From Diphasiastrum complanatum (Eukaryota; Streptophyta; Lycopodiopsida; Lycopodiales; Lycopodiaceae), in the NCBI GenBank assembly GCA_029204225.1, contig CM055100.1:49587083-49647082 (forward strand): a stretch of DNA of 60,000 nucleotides. The letters run 5' to 3'. The notes beneath the pieces were generated by a model that was given only the letters and a program-made list of their open reading frames with translations, was not told the DNA's origin and did not search any database. Positions 1 to 10,399 of the stretch are shown here, piece by piece; position 1 is the stretch's first letter; each line of letters starts with the position of its first letter. Both the position numbers and the translations under genes were made by a program.

Positions 1-3000
1 TCCATCACCTATGAAAATAGCATGTGCATTTATGGATTTTCTATCCATAAGGTCTCCTGCAAAATCTGAATCTGAAAAACCAAATAAGTTAGGTGATGAT
101 CCTCTATAAACAATGCCAAAATCTTTTGTTCCCGAGATGTATCTCAAGATCCTCTTTCCTAGTTTCCAATGTTCTATGCTAGGATCTTGCATGAATTGGC
201 TTAATCTACCAACACAATAAGATAAATCAGGTCTTGTGATGGTTAGATATATAAGAGAACCTATTAGCTTCCTATAGAGAGTAATGTCCTCGAAGGATCT
301 TTCATTACCTCTTATAGTTAGCTTTACATGTGATTCCATAGGTGTATCAATAGGATTTGCATCTACCATATGAAATCTATTGAGAATAGAAATAGCATAC
401 TTCTCTTGTGAAATAAAAGTGATTTGAGAAGTTCTAATTACTTCTATTCCTAAGATATAGCTCAAAAGACCAAGATCATGCACTTCAAATTCCTTTTTTA
501 GTGCTTTCTTGATATCTTCTATATCTTCCTTGTTCCCTCCACTTAAAATAATGTCATCCACATAAATTAGAAGGATTGTAACATCATTAGCACTAATTCT
601 AAAGTAAAGTGAATGATCATACTCACTCATAGTGAAGTTTTGAGAAAGTAGAAAAGAGTTAAGCCTAGCATACCAACTCCTTGGTGCTTGCTTAAGACCA
701 TACAAACTTTTTTGTAGAAAACACACATGATTAGGCTTGCTATGAGAAACATAGCTCTCGGGTTGCTCCATGTAGACTTCCTCTTCAAGATCACCATTCA
801 AGAAAGCATTAGAAATGTCTAATTGCCAAAGATCCCATCCATAAAGAGTTGCAAGGGAAATGATTACTCTTATGCTCACCATCTTTGCCACGGGTGCAAA
901 GGTTTCCTCATAGTCAATGCCATGCTCTTGAGCATAACCTTTAGCCACCAACCTTGCCTTGAACTTGTTGATAGATCCATCTTGATTTGTCTTTACCTTG
1001 AAGATCCATTTGCATCCAATTGCACTTTTGCCCTTTGGAAGCTCCACCAATCTCCATGTGTTGTTCTTCATAAGTGCTTCAAACTCAAGATCCATTGCTT
1101 GGATCCATTCCTCTTTTTGCCTTGCTTCATCTACACATGAAGGTACATCAAAAGAAGTTAGGAAAGCATAGTTGGATCCATCCACCACTTGCTTACCTTT
1201 GCCATCATAAGTGAGCCTTGAGGGTTTCACTTTATGCCTTGGAGTTCTCCTTGGAATTTGACTTGAAGAGGCTTCTTCAACATCCACATCCAATGTGTCA
1301 TCAACTCCATTGTCATCAAGCACATTAGTTGCAACAACACCATCATCACTTGAAACAACTTTTGGAATGTTACTTTCATCAAAAATGACATCCCTACTTG
1401 TGAACACTTTCTTGATTGAAGGAACATAAATCCTATATGCTTTGCTTACTTCACTATAACCAACAAAAATGCCCTTTCTTGAAGATGGATCCTCCTTAGT
1501 TCTATCATCAAGAGTAATGTTGAAGTAGCAAATGCATCCAAAAGTTCTTAGAAACTTGACATTAGGCTTCGTACCAAACAAAGCTTCAAAAGGGGTTTTT
1601 CCTTCCAATACAACACTTGGCCATCTATTGCAAAGGAAATTTGCACACAACAAAGCATCACTCCAAAAAGGTTTAGGAAGATTAGCATTCAATCTCATTG
1701 CCTTTGCACTCTCACACAAGGTTCTATTCTTCCTCTCGGCCACTCCATTTTGTTGTGGTGTTCTTGGACATGTGTACTCCCTCTTGATCCCATGCTCATC
1801 ACAAAAGGCTTTGAATTTGTTAGAAATGTATTCACCACCATTGTCGCTCCTCAAGCATTTGATTTTGGTTGTAAATTGAGTCTCAATAGCAACTTTGAAC
1901 TTGACAAACACATCAAACACCTCATCCTTGCTCTTTAGTAGATAAACCCAACAAAATCTACTAAAATCATCAATGAAAGTTACATACATCTTAGCACCTC
2001 CATTGCTAATTGTAGTAACACCATGAATATCCGAATGCAAGAGAGAAAAAGGCATCTTAGATCTAGATATAGATCTAGTATATGGCAATCTATGTGATTT
2101 AGACAAAGCACATTCTTCACAAACATGATTCAAGCAAGTAAGAGACTTGGGAAGTCCCCTTACTACCTCCTTTTTGGCTATTACCTCCAAGGCCTTGTAG
2201 TTGAGATGTCCCATCCTTTTATGCCATACCTCTTGAATTGACATTTGTTCATTTGCCATGCATCCAACTTGGTTAGCAACAACACATGCATCAAGCTTGA
2301 ACAATTTCCCTTGCCTTTTCCCTTTTGCAATGATACTACACCCCTTTTTGATCAAGCAAGCATCACCATCAAACTCAACTTTGAATCCTTTGTCAAGCAT
2401 TTGGCTTACACTAAGTAAGTTCTTGGTAATGGATGGAATGAGCAAAACATCTTTCAATTCTATATTCCTATTTGTAGAAAGTGAAATAGGAATTGTGCCA
2501 ATCCCCTTGATTGCACACTCACCATCATTTGCGGTATAGATTACCTTCCTATCACCATCAAATGCCATTAAAGATGAAAAATACTCTTTATGATATGTCA
2601 TATGAGAAGTGGCTCCACTATCAATCCACCAAGGATCAATGTCTCCATGATTAGCCAACAAGCAAGATGACATAACAAAAGCATCATTTGAAAGAAGCTC
2701 ATCCCCACCCTCATCAATAGTTAGATTGGTTTGCTTTTCCCCTTGATCCCTCTTTTTCTTAAAACAATCACTAGCAAAATGCCCTTTGACTCCACAATAG
2801 AAACATTTTAGCTTAGATCTATCCTTCTTTTTGCCAAAAGTAGAGTGCTCACCTTGGTCTTGCCCTTTAGACCAATTGCTTTTACCTTTGCCCTTGAACT
2901 TGCCTTTAGAGAACATTGCCTCCTCTTCTCCTCCTTGAGATGTAGAAGATGCTCCCACTCTTGCTTGCAACCTGAATTCTTCAGCCAACAAGACCTCTTG

Positions 3001-3537
3001 CAAGTCTCCAACACTTGGTAAACATTTTTGGATAGCATAACTTTGAACAAGATTAGCATGATCATCCAACAAGCCATTGAGAATCACTTGAACAAGCTCC
3101 TCATTATTTATGCCATCATTAATGCATGCTAACTCATCATTCAATGCTTTAACTCTCAAAACAAAAGCATGTCCACTCTCACTCTTCTTTTGCATACAAG
3201 AAAAGATTTGCCTTCTTAAAGTCAACACTCTAGAAGTAGACTTGGATTCATAAACCTTCTTCAAGGCTTCCCAAGCTTCACTAGATGATGTGCACTTACC
3301 AACCTCTTTGATAAGCTCATTTGTCACATTCATCTTGATCATGTGAAGGGCTTTCTTTGCCCTCTTGTCATACCTCAATTGTTCTTGAGGTGCCAAAGGT
3401 CTCTCCTCCACACCTACAACAATATCCATCAACTCATTCATCTCAAGCAAAGACTCCATCCTTACTTTCCAAGTAGAATAGTTGAGGGAGGTAAGCCTAT
3501 CATTGCTTTCCAACATGTAGCCTCCATTTGTAGCCAT
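1..3537 (-). CDS. Copia gag-pol polyprotein, open for 1179 codons, 3' end outside the window
   Basis: The start is the ATG at 3537-3535, and the frame has no stop down to base 1. In order it shows a gag (UBN2-like) region, a CCHC zinc knuckle near residues 245-258, an aspartic protease motif (IDSGA, Asp near 306), the GAG-pre-integrase segment, and an integrase core with SDNGGEY near 564-570 followed by PQQNGVAERKNR. Reverse transcriptase carries YVDD near 992-995, and RNase H begins with FSDSDFAGD near 1155. A complete Copia polyprotein is usually about 1300-1450 aa, so roughly 100-200 residues are missing beyond the edge. No frameshift or stop is seen, in clear contrast to the relics around it, so the copy is probably young and may be competent. 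Activity is an inference. Confidence 0.93.
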   Translation of the reverse strand, partial: MATNGGYMLESNDRLTSLNYSTWKVRMESLLEMNELMDIVVGVEERPLAPQEQLRYDKRAKKALHMIKMNVTNELIKEVGKCTSSSEAWEALKKVYESKSTSRVLTLRRQIFSCMQKKSESGHAFVLRVKALNDELACINDGINNEELVQVILNGLLDDHANLVQSYAIQKCLPSVGDLQEVLLAEEFRLQARVGASSTSQGGEEEAMFSKGKFKGKGKSNWSKGQDQGEHSTFGKKKDRSKLKCFYCGVKGHFASDCFKKKRDQGEKQTNLTIDEGGDELLSNDAFVMSSCLLANHGDIDPWWIDSGATSHMTYHKEYFSSLMAFDGDRKVIYTANDGECAIKGIGTIPISLSTNRNIELKDVLLIPSITKNLLSVSQMLDKGFKVEFDGDACLIKKGCSIIAKGKRQGKLFKLDACVVANQVGCMANEQMSIQEVWHKRMGHLNYKALEVIAKKEVVRGLPKSLTCLNHVCEECALSKSHRLPYTRSISRSKMPFSLLHSDIHGVTTISNGGAKMYVTFIDDFSRFCWVYLLKSKDEVFDVFVKFKVAIETQFTTKIKCLRSDNGGEYISNKFKAFCDEHGIKREYTCPRTPQQNGVAERKNRTLCESAKAMRLNANLPKPFWSDALLCANFLCNRWPSVVLEGKTPFEALFGTKPNVKFLRTFGCICYFNITLDDRTKEDPSSRKGIFVGYSEVSKAYRIYVPSIKKVFTSRDVIFDESNIPKVVSSDDGVVATNVLDDNGVDDTLDVDVEEASSSQIPRRTPRHKVKPSRLTYDGKGKQVVDGSNYAFLTSFDVPSCVDEARQKEEWIQAMDLEFEALMKNNTWRLVELPKGKSAIGCKWIFKVKTNQDGSINKFKARLVAKGYAQEHGIDYEETFAPVAKMVSIRVIISLATLYGWDLWQLDISNAFLNGDLEEEVYMEQPESYVSHSKPNHVCFLQKSLYGLKQAPRSWYARLNSFLLSQNFTMSEYDHSLYFRISANDVTILLIYVDDIILSGGNKEDIEDIKKALKKEFEVHDLGLLSYILGIEVIRTSQITFISQEKYAISILNRFHMVDANPIDTPMESHVKLTIRGNERSFEDITLYRKLIGSLIYLTITRPDLSYCVGRLSQFMQDPSIEHWKLGKRILRYISGTKDFGIVYRGSSPNLFGFSDSDFAGDLMDRKSINAHAIFIGDG

Positions 3538-4133
3538 GTTGCAATGATTGATCTCTGATCTTTGACCTGTTCCAATGCACTAAGCACTCTCTTGAATCAA
3601 CAAATGAAACACAAGAAGAAATCACAAAGATTTGGAACCTAAAACCTTACTTTTTCTCTCTTTTCCTCACTTTTTCCTCAATTTTAGCCACTAGTTTTAT
3701 GATTTCTTGATCAAACCAAGACCAAACCTCAATATACTTGCTTTTCCCTCACTCCTAAGATTGAAATACACTCTTGAATCATTCAGCAAACTGAAAATCA
3801 GAGGGTTACATCAATTTTGAAGTTTTTGACATGAAGAAGCAAGAAATTGAATCAAAAAACTATATGCTAGAATGGAAAACTAATAGGATCTTGTTGGATC
3901 TTGCATCTCCCTCTTTCAAAACAATTTTTGTCTCCTTATTCTGATAAGTACAGAGGGAATTCGCCCTACTTCAATTGAAATGCATACAAATGATGTTTTG
4001 ATCACAAAGATCCAATTTCTACACATAAATCAACAAGATTTTTAGCTAGAAACTTGATTGGAATGCTACAAAAGCAAACTCGCCCACAAATCTCTTCTAA
4101 ATCTGGCAAAACCTGCACATTTGGCCGCCTAAT

Positions 4134-4145
4134 GCTCTGATACCA
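4134..4145 (-). other. Primer-binding site of CopA (tRNA-iMet type)
   Basis: On the minus strand this reads TGGTATCAGAGC, the sequence complementary to the 3' end of plant initiator tRNA-Met that primes minus-strand DNA synthesis in most plant Copia elements. It begins at the base next to the LTR end. Confidence 0.93.
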
Positions 4146-4798
4146 TGTGAAAAACTCAGATCCAAAAGATGCTAAAGTTTCATAAAGATCTTGGCCATGG
4201 AAGTTATGCACATCTAGATTGAAAAAATGATAGAAATTGTGATGTTAAGCATACTAAACATCAACTAAACATCAAGATCTGATCATAAGCTTCCACAAAC
4301 AGAAACTTGCTGTCCCTATCCGTACTTCAGAGCCTACAACCTGCATTTCACACGTGTGAAGCCATAGCAACAAAGAAATCACAATTCTAGTGGCTAGAAT
4401 GCAAGATATGAACAAAAAAGTGAGAGAGAAGAAGATGGATCTTCAAAGAGCATAACATTCATTCAATAGAATGAAAATGAGATGTGTACATACTCGTGGA
4501 GATGGCTATTTATAGCAGCCATAGTGCCTCTTGGCCACTTGTCTTATGATAGGCTAAAATTGGGGTCCAATAGGATTCACCCATATACCTAGAAATTTGG
4601 TCAAATAGGAATGCACCAAATTATGAGCCAATAGAAGAGCTCCACACTCGACCTCCTCTAATTAATGTGACCTCAAAAGTAGTGTACACATACTTTGGGC
4701 CTCTACATACATGTATGAACCTATCTCTAACTTTTATTTGGCCATAGGCCTACAAAATCTCAAGTTAGGAAAATACTACTAGTTGACAATTTTTCACA
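4146..4798 (-). repeat. 5' LTR of CopA (653 bp)
   Basis: The LTR is bounded by the inverted termini TGTGAAAAA and TTTTTCACA. On the sense (minus) strand a TATAAATA box lies at about 4510-4517. A perfect 14-bp palindrome, TTCACACGTGTGAA, is at 4347-4360. The LTR directly abuts the primer-binding site on one side and the interrupted host Copia on the other. Confidence 0.9.
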
Positions 4799-7230
4799 GA
4801 AAGGTGGCAAAGGCACTTGTTGATCTTCTATCCACTTTGTCACCTGCAAAATCCGAGTCACTATAGGCTCTTAAGCCAAGATTAGTTCCTCTATACAAAA
4901 TACCAAAATTCTTAGTGAATGAAATGTATCTAAGAACTCTTTTGGCCATCTTCCAATGTGAAACTAGAGGACTTTGCATGAATTGGCTTAACTTTCCAAC
5001 ACTATAACTAAGATCAGGTCTAGTTATAGTTAAATAGATCAAGGAGCCAATAAGCCTTCTATATAATGTGATGTCCTCAAAAGATGCTTCATCACAACCA
5101 ATAGATGCTTTTACATGTTGCTCCATTGGTGTCTCAATGCCTTTACAATTCTTCATTCCAAATCTATCTAGGATGGATGTAGCATATTTAGATTGACAAA
5201 TGAAGCTAAAATCACATCCTCTAATAACCTCTATTCCAAGAATGAACTCAATAGGCCGAGATCTACATCCTAAACTCTTTTGCTAAAGCAATTTTTACAT
5301 CTCTAATTCCATCTAGATCATTACCACTCAAGATAATGTCATCTACATACAAAACAAGAATAATGATCATGCCATCATGAAAACTTATATACAATGATGG
5401 ATCATAGACACTCATTACAAAATTGATGGAAATGAGAAAAGAGTTTAGCCTAGAGTACCATGCTCTAGGTGCTTGCTTGAGCCCATAAAGGCTCTTCTTC
5501 AAAAAACACACCTTTCCTTCATGCTTTGCCTTGATGAAGCCCTCTGGTTGCCTCATGTAGATCTCTTCCTCCAAATAACCATTGAGGAATGCATTTGTGA
5601 AGTCAAGTTGGAATAGCTCCCAATTGAAGGTTGTAGCAAGACTAATGATCAACCTGATAGTAACAAGCTTAGCCACAGGAGCAAAAGTCTCATCATAGTC
5701 AATGCCTTTGGTTTGTAAAAAACCTTTGGCAACAAGCCTAGCTTTATGCTTGCTTATTGATCCATCTTGATTATACTTCAATCTAAACACCCACTTGCAA
5801 ATAAGAGGTTTCTTCCCTTGAGGAACATCCACAAGATCCCAAGTATGATTCTCAATAAGAGCATCATACTCTACTTGCATAGCATCCATCCAACTTTTAG
5901 ACTTACAAGCATCTTCATAGCATGTTGGCTCATCTAACATTGAAGTAAGAAAGGTGTAAGATGTGAAAGATGATGAGCCTTCCCTCTGATCACCTTGACC
6001 ATCAAAGGTGAGCCTCAATGGCTCGGATCTTGCCCTTGTAGATCTTCTTGGAGTTCTTGGAGTTCTTGCATCTTGAGGTGGATCCTCAAGTTCTTCTTCA
6101 CTTGGAAGCTCCTCCTCCATCCTAGCATGATCCTTGGCATCAAGATGATTAGTAGCATTATCATCCAAATCACAAGCATGTCCTTCATCAAAAATAACAT
6201 CCCTACTCACTATCACCTTGCTAGTGATGGGATTGAAGACTCTATAGCCTTTGCTATTCTCACCATATCCCACAAAGATGCCTTTGATGGATGTTGCATC
6301 ATCCTTCCTTCTCTTATCCAAGGATTGGTGTACATAGCAAGTGGATCCAAAAACTTTGAGATCTTTGAGATTGGGCTTCTCTCCAAATAGAGCTTCAAAT
6401 GGTGTGATTCCTCCAATGGCTTGGTTTGGCAATCTATTGCACAAATAGTTAGCACGAGTTATTGCTTCACCCCAAAATGGTTTGGATAGAGAAGCATTTA
6501 GCCTTAAGGCCTTAGCACACTCACAAAGAGATCTATTTCTTCTCTCACTCACTCCATTTTGTTGAGGGGTGTATGGACATGACAACTCCCTCTTTATGCC
6601 ATTAGAAATACAAAAGTCAATCAACTTATTGGAGATATATTCACCTCCATTATCACTCCTTAATACCTTAATCTTGGTACTAAGTTGATTTTCTACCAAA
6701 GTCTTGAACTTTACAAAAGAATCAAACACCATTGATTTGCTAGACAAGAGGTACATCCAACAAAATCTAGAATAGTCATCAATGAAGATTACATAGTACT
6801 TGGCACCACCATTAGACTCATGTGAAAAACTATGAACATCCGAATGGATGAGTTCAAGAGGAGAGTTTGATCTTGATGTAGATCTTGAGAAGGGTAGCTT
6901 GTGAGCCTTTGAGAGGCTGCATGCTTCACATCTCTTCCCACACTTTGACAAATGCTTGGGGAGTCCAACTGCAAGCTCCTTTGTAGCCATAGATTCCATG
7001 GCTTTGTAGTTGGGGTGGCCCAACCTTTTGTGCCACAGTTCCACCTTTGATAGCTCCACTTTGCCAAGTTAACACTCTCCACTGCAATATTAGCATCAAG
7101 CTTAAACAATCTACCTTGCTTAAAGCCTTTGGCTATACATTCATCATTTCTAAGGATGGAACAAACTCCATGCTTAAATTGAACATCAAGGCCATTATCC
7201 ATTAATTGGCCAACACTAAGCAGATTCTTG
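4799..7230 (-). pseudogene. Copia pol relic (protease end, integrase, RT, truncated RNase H)
   Basis: On the minus strand the segment 7230 to about 7065 encodes the KNLLSVGQL-type end of the protease region. A frame change leads into a 598-codon open frame (7059-5263) with a GAG-pre-integrase start (ELWHKRLGHPN). Its integrase core carries SDNGGEY and PQQNGVSERRNR, and its RT carries FTNAFLNG and YVDD. Around 5200-5265 at least two small indels break the frame. The RT end and RNase H continue at 5156-4799 up to YSDSDFAGD. The stop just after that is contributed by the CopA LTR. There is no gag, so the copy cannot be autonomous. Confidence 0.9.
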
Positions 7231-7242
7231 GCTCTGATACCA
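7231..7242 (-). other. Primer-binding site of CopB
   Basis: TGGTATCAGAGC on the minus strand abuts the LTR end at 7243. It is followed immediately by coding sequence for the protease/GAG-pre-integrase junction rather than by a leader and gag. Confidence 0.9.
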
Positions 7243-7932
7243 TGTGAAAAGTACAGTACTAAGGACCATAAATGGATCTTTGAATGATCCACAAGGTGAT
7301 TGTATGCTTGTTAAACAATCTATCAGAAACTAGTCATCAGAAAACTGATCTAGTTTAGCAGCTTGATAGGAAACAAGTAGAGACAATCAAAGCATTGATC
7401 AAATAGTCTAATCCAACTCCACACGTGTGGAAATAAGGCTGTAGTACGGCCTGTAGACAGTGTTTTCAAAGTGCCAAAGCTGGGTCTCATTGGAAAAATA
7501 GAGTAATCACCATACAATGAGAGGAAACTCGAGTTTCTCCTTGAGGCTCCAAAAAGTTTCTATCTTCTCACTATGGAGAATGGAAATACATAGTAAAACA
7601 CACTTCCTTTGCAAAGTTAGGTGAAAATCCAGCATGTAATAAGGAAGTAGACTCCACTTTCTTGCCCTAATGTGAAAACCCTAGCCTAGATCCAAGAGTC
7701 ATGCTTGGTAGGTGCATGGTAGGTACAAATCTCATCATAAATCATGGTCTAGATCCTACAAAGTAGGAATCACTACCAAATAGACACAACCACTCCTCTT
7801 GACTCGTGGTAACCTACTTTAGGTGTGTATGTACAAGTGGCACTTTGGCCATTCAAGTAACCAACAAACAATATTGACAAAATGTACAATATTCTACATG
7901 GCTAGATTTGCCAATGTAGGCAATTTTTCACA
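7243..7932 (-). repeat. 5' LTR of CopB (690 bp)
   Basis: The plus-strand limits are TGTGAAAAG and ATTTTTCACA. A 12-bp palindrome, CCACACGTGTGG, lies at 7419-7430, matching the position and core of the palindrome in the CopA and CopD LTRs. On its outer side the LTR joins plus-strand Copia coding sequence, the insertion target. Confidence 0.87.
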
Positions 7933-8519
7933 GTTTATTCCATCTATTACCAAGAATTTGCTTAGTGTGAGTCCAATGCTAAGTAAAGGCAGGTTGAGTT
8001 TGATGGATATGCTTGTATGATTAAAAGAAAGGATGTCTTGGTTGGAAAAGGTAAAAGGCAAGGAAAGTTGTTCAAACTAGATGCTTGTGTTATTGCTAAT
8101 GTGTTGCAAGGGAGCAAATACCTATTCAAGAGGTTTGGCATAAAAGGATGGGACACCTCAACTTCAAGTCATTGGAGGTAATGGCTAGAAAGAAGATTGT
8201 GATAGGTCTTCCAAGTTCCTTAAGTGGCATCAAACATATTTGTGAGTCTTGTGCTTTGTCTAAGTCACATAGACTACCTTATACTAGATCTACAAAGCCT
8301 TTTCAACTTGCACATTTGGATATTCATGGATTTACTACAATTAACAATAGTGGAGCTAAGATGTATGTAACATTCATTGATGATTTTAGTTGATTTTGTT
8401 GGATCTATCTACTAAAGAGCAAGGATGAAGTGTATGATGTCTTTATCAAGTTCAAGAATGCAAGGGAGAATCAATTTTTCACAAAGATCAAGTGCTTAAG
8501 GAGTGACAATGGTGGGAGG
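7933..8519 (+). pseudogene. Copia relic CopC (GAG-pre-integrase and start of integrase)
   Basis: Plus-strand translation in broken frames gives the protease end (SITKNLLSV), a GAG-pre-integrase segment (VWHKRMGHLN), a zinc-binding-like region with SKSHRLPYTRS, and the start of the integrase core (YVTFIDDFS). An in-frame stop follows at 8391-8393. Similarity resumes to RSDNGG near 8515 and then ends. The wording is very close to CopA, so it is an older member of a related family. CopB inserted at its left boundary. The upstream half should lie left of the window. Confidence 0.85.
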
Positions 8520-10187
8520 GAGGTCAACTTGGGTTGACCTATTTAACAAGAGGGGGCTTTTGAATCTACTTGCATTTTTTTCTTTTTTAGTGGCCCATCC
8601 TTGTTCAATGAAATTGCACCATCTATAAAAGCTAGAAATTGCCAATTTTGTAACTTGACTACAAAACTTGTTATTTTACATACATGGCTCTTGATATTAT
8701 GCGTGAGTCTCTCTAAGCCTAACTATGCATTCACCAGGCTATTGTAAAAGAAGAGAGAAGGGAAGCGAGGAAAGTGAAAACAAGATTCGAGGCTTTGATA
8801 CAATAGTGAATCATGAAAGGCCCAAATTGGTGTAGCGGTTTATGGGGCCACCTTCTATTCATCTCCCATAAGAAGTTGCATGCTAGCTTTTATGTTCCAT
8901 ACACTTTTTAAAACTTTCCATTTCAAAGAATGAAATCAAAGTGCTAATCTACAGTTTGTTCTTGTGGATGTTGTTGAAATTTGCATTTGCATTCTAAAAA
9001 TTGCAGCTGAAGAATGGGCATAATTTTTGCAACGACATAACAAAGCTTGTTAGTTTAGTATCAGACTCAAGCATGCAATGACACCATTTACTAGGGTTAT
9101 GACTATGACCCCAATTTCTATTGTAATGACCAAAAGAATGGACGTAAAAAATTTCCATGATAATTGAAAAACAAGACTCAACAGTCAACACAAAGGAAAT
9201 GAATGTCTCTTGAAAATAAGATTGAAGGATTACTTGGAGGCTGTGTTCACTTATTCAGTGCGGGAAAAAGAGGTGGTAGAGATGCTTGCAATCAAAGAAT
9301 CAGTTGCCAATGGACTTCCTTTGTGGATAGTCATCAGAAGCTTGAGGGTCCAGCTTCTGTATTAGTCATTGGTATTGTCAATATGCCTTGTGTCTTTGAT
9401 CAAATCACGTATCCACATTTCTTCTTTGATATCACCAATTGCAATGAAAAGACCGAGCTCCAGAGGAAGTTTCAACGTATTTGTAAGCCTAAATTTCTCT
9501 CTTTATCTGCAAGATTGCTCATTACGTATATAGTGCCTATCAGACTTGAGGATGTAATAATATTTTCATACTTACAATGTCGAGGATATCAGCCTTTAAA
9601 TAAATAATGGAACTCAATGGGTCAAGATTATTTCAACTTTTCTCGGTATATGCTACTATAGAGTGTTAAGTATCTGCATACTCTAATAACATTTCATAAT
9701 CCTTAATAGGCTCAAGGAACTAAATGTCGTCCAATGTGAAGAACAAGTTTTTTCGAATAGAAAGAAGGAACTACTCAATGTAAATCATCACTATACCTCC
9801 TCCTACAACATTTAGAAAGGTCTTGAATAGCGCCTAAAGTGATCCCTGTAAAATTAAGAGCATTCACATGGAAATGTTCCATGAATCAACCCTTTTGTAC
9901 ACAAATAAAAACTTTTCAGTGGAGACATAATGAGAAGGTGAAGAGATAGCAAGGAAGGAAAGAGTTGCAACAAGCATCCCCTTGTAGCAATGTCAAGAGG
10001 AGGAGAGGATGGTGGAAATAATCATAGGATTGAGCAAGAAGATAAGGAATGAAAAAAAAAAATGAATGGATCATCCTTGTCATGAAAAAGAGAGAGAAAG
10101 ACGTAAAGGGAGGGATGGAGGGGAGCCATTTGAGTTCTAGGTGTAATCTCTATAAAAACTAACTACTAATTATATGTATCATGGGAT
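8520..10187. other. No supported gene; decayed intergenic DNA
   Basis: I see no protein or RNA gene here. A perfect 8-bp inverted repeat with a 4-bp loop (AGGTCAAC/GTTGACCT) lies at 8521-8540, right at the end of the Copia relic. A 134-codon open frame at 9203-9607 has no motif I recognise and looks like chance. Confidence 0.5.
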
Positions 10188-10380
10188 CTAGCTCAGCCAA
10201 ACTTCTTTATTAGCTTGCAAAGCAATGATATACTCTCCTATGTCGAAGAGAGAGCAACAGAGGTTTGCTTACCAGTGTTCCAGGATAGGACCGTCATCGA
10301 AGAAGAATGTAAACCCAGATGTGGATTTACGATTATCTACATCTCTTCTCCAACTTGCATTTGTATATCCACTAAGTTGT
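10188..10380 (-). pseudogene. Copia RNase H scrap
   Basis: On the minus strand, starting near 10380, the translation gives SGYTNASWRRDVDNRKSTSG, the conserved start of the Copia RNase H domain. KQTSVALSST follows after a frame change. A frameshift and a stop sit inside it, and it ends near 10188 with an ALQANKEVWLS-like stretch. No LTR or other pol domain is attached. On its upstream side it is directly joined to a gypsy-type gag relic. Confidence 0.72.
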
Positions 10381-10399
10381 TGGAGTTGTCGTTGTTGAT

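Larger units (their letters stand above)
1..4798 (-). mobile_element. Ty1/copia retrotransposon CopA, 5' part (runs off the left edge)
   Basis: This minus-strand element is read from high to low coordinates: 5' LTR (4146-4798), tRNA-iMet-type primer-binding site (4134-4145), untranslated leader (3538-4133) and gag-pol (3537 to 1). The 3' end of pol and the 3' LTR lie outside the window. The element interrupts the RNase H region of another Copia, whose reading frame continues up to 4799 and stops as it enters this LTR. The insertion is therefore younger than its host element. The flank at 4799-4803 (GAAAG) is the expected target-site duplication; the other copy would lie left of the window. 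Confidence 0.93.
4799..7932 (-). mobile_element. Ty1/copia retrotransposon CopB, gag-deleted and interrupted by CopA
   Basis: This minus-strand Copia has a 5' LTR (7243-7932) and a primer-binding site (7231-7242), then goes straight into coding sequence at the end of the protease region. The gag and most of the protease, about 1.7 kb by comparison with CopA, are missing. Integrase and reverse transcriptase are largely open, and RNase H is cut at 4799 by CopA. Its LTR termini are of the same TGTGAAAA/TTTTTCACA type as CopA, so the two are related families. The flank at 7933-7937 (GTTTA) is the expected target-site duplication. Confidence 0.88.

Noticed and set aside
823-2539. Several plus-strand open frames of 60-115 codons
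   Set aside because: They are antisense to the continuous Copia gag-pol frame.
9203-9607. 134-codon open frame
   Set aside because: No recognisable domain, no neighbouring exons and low-complexity surroundings; likely chance.
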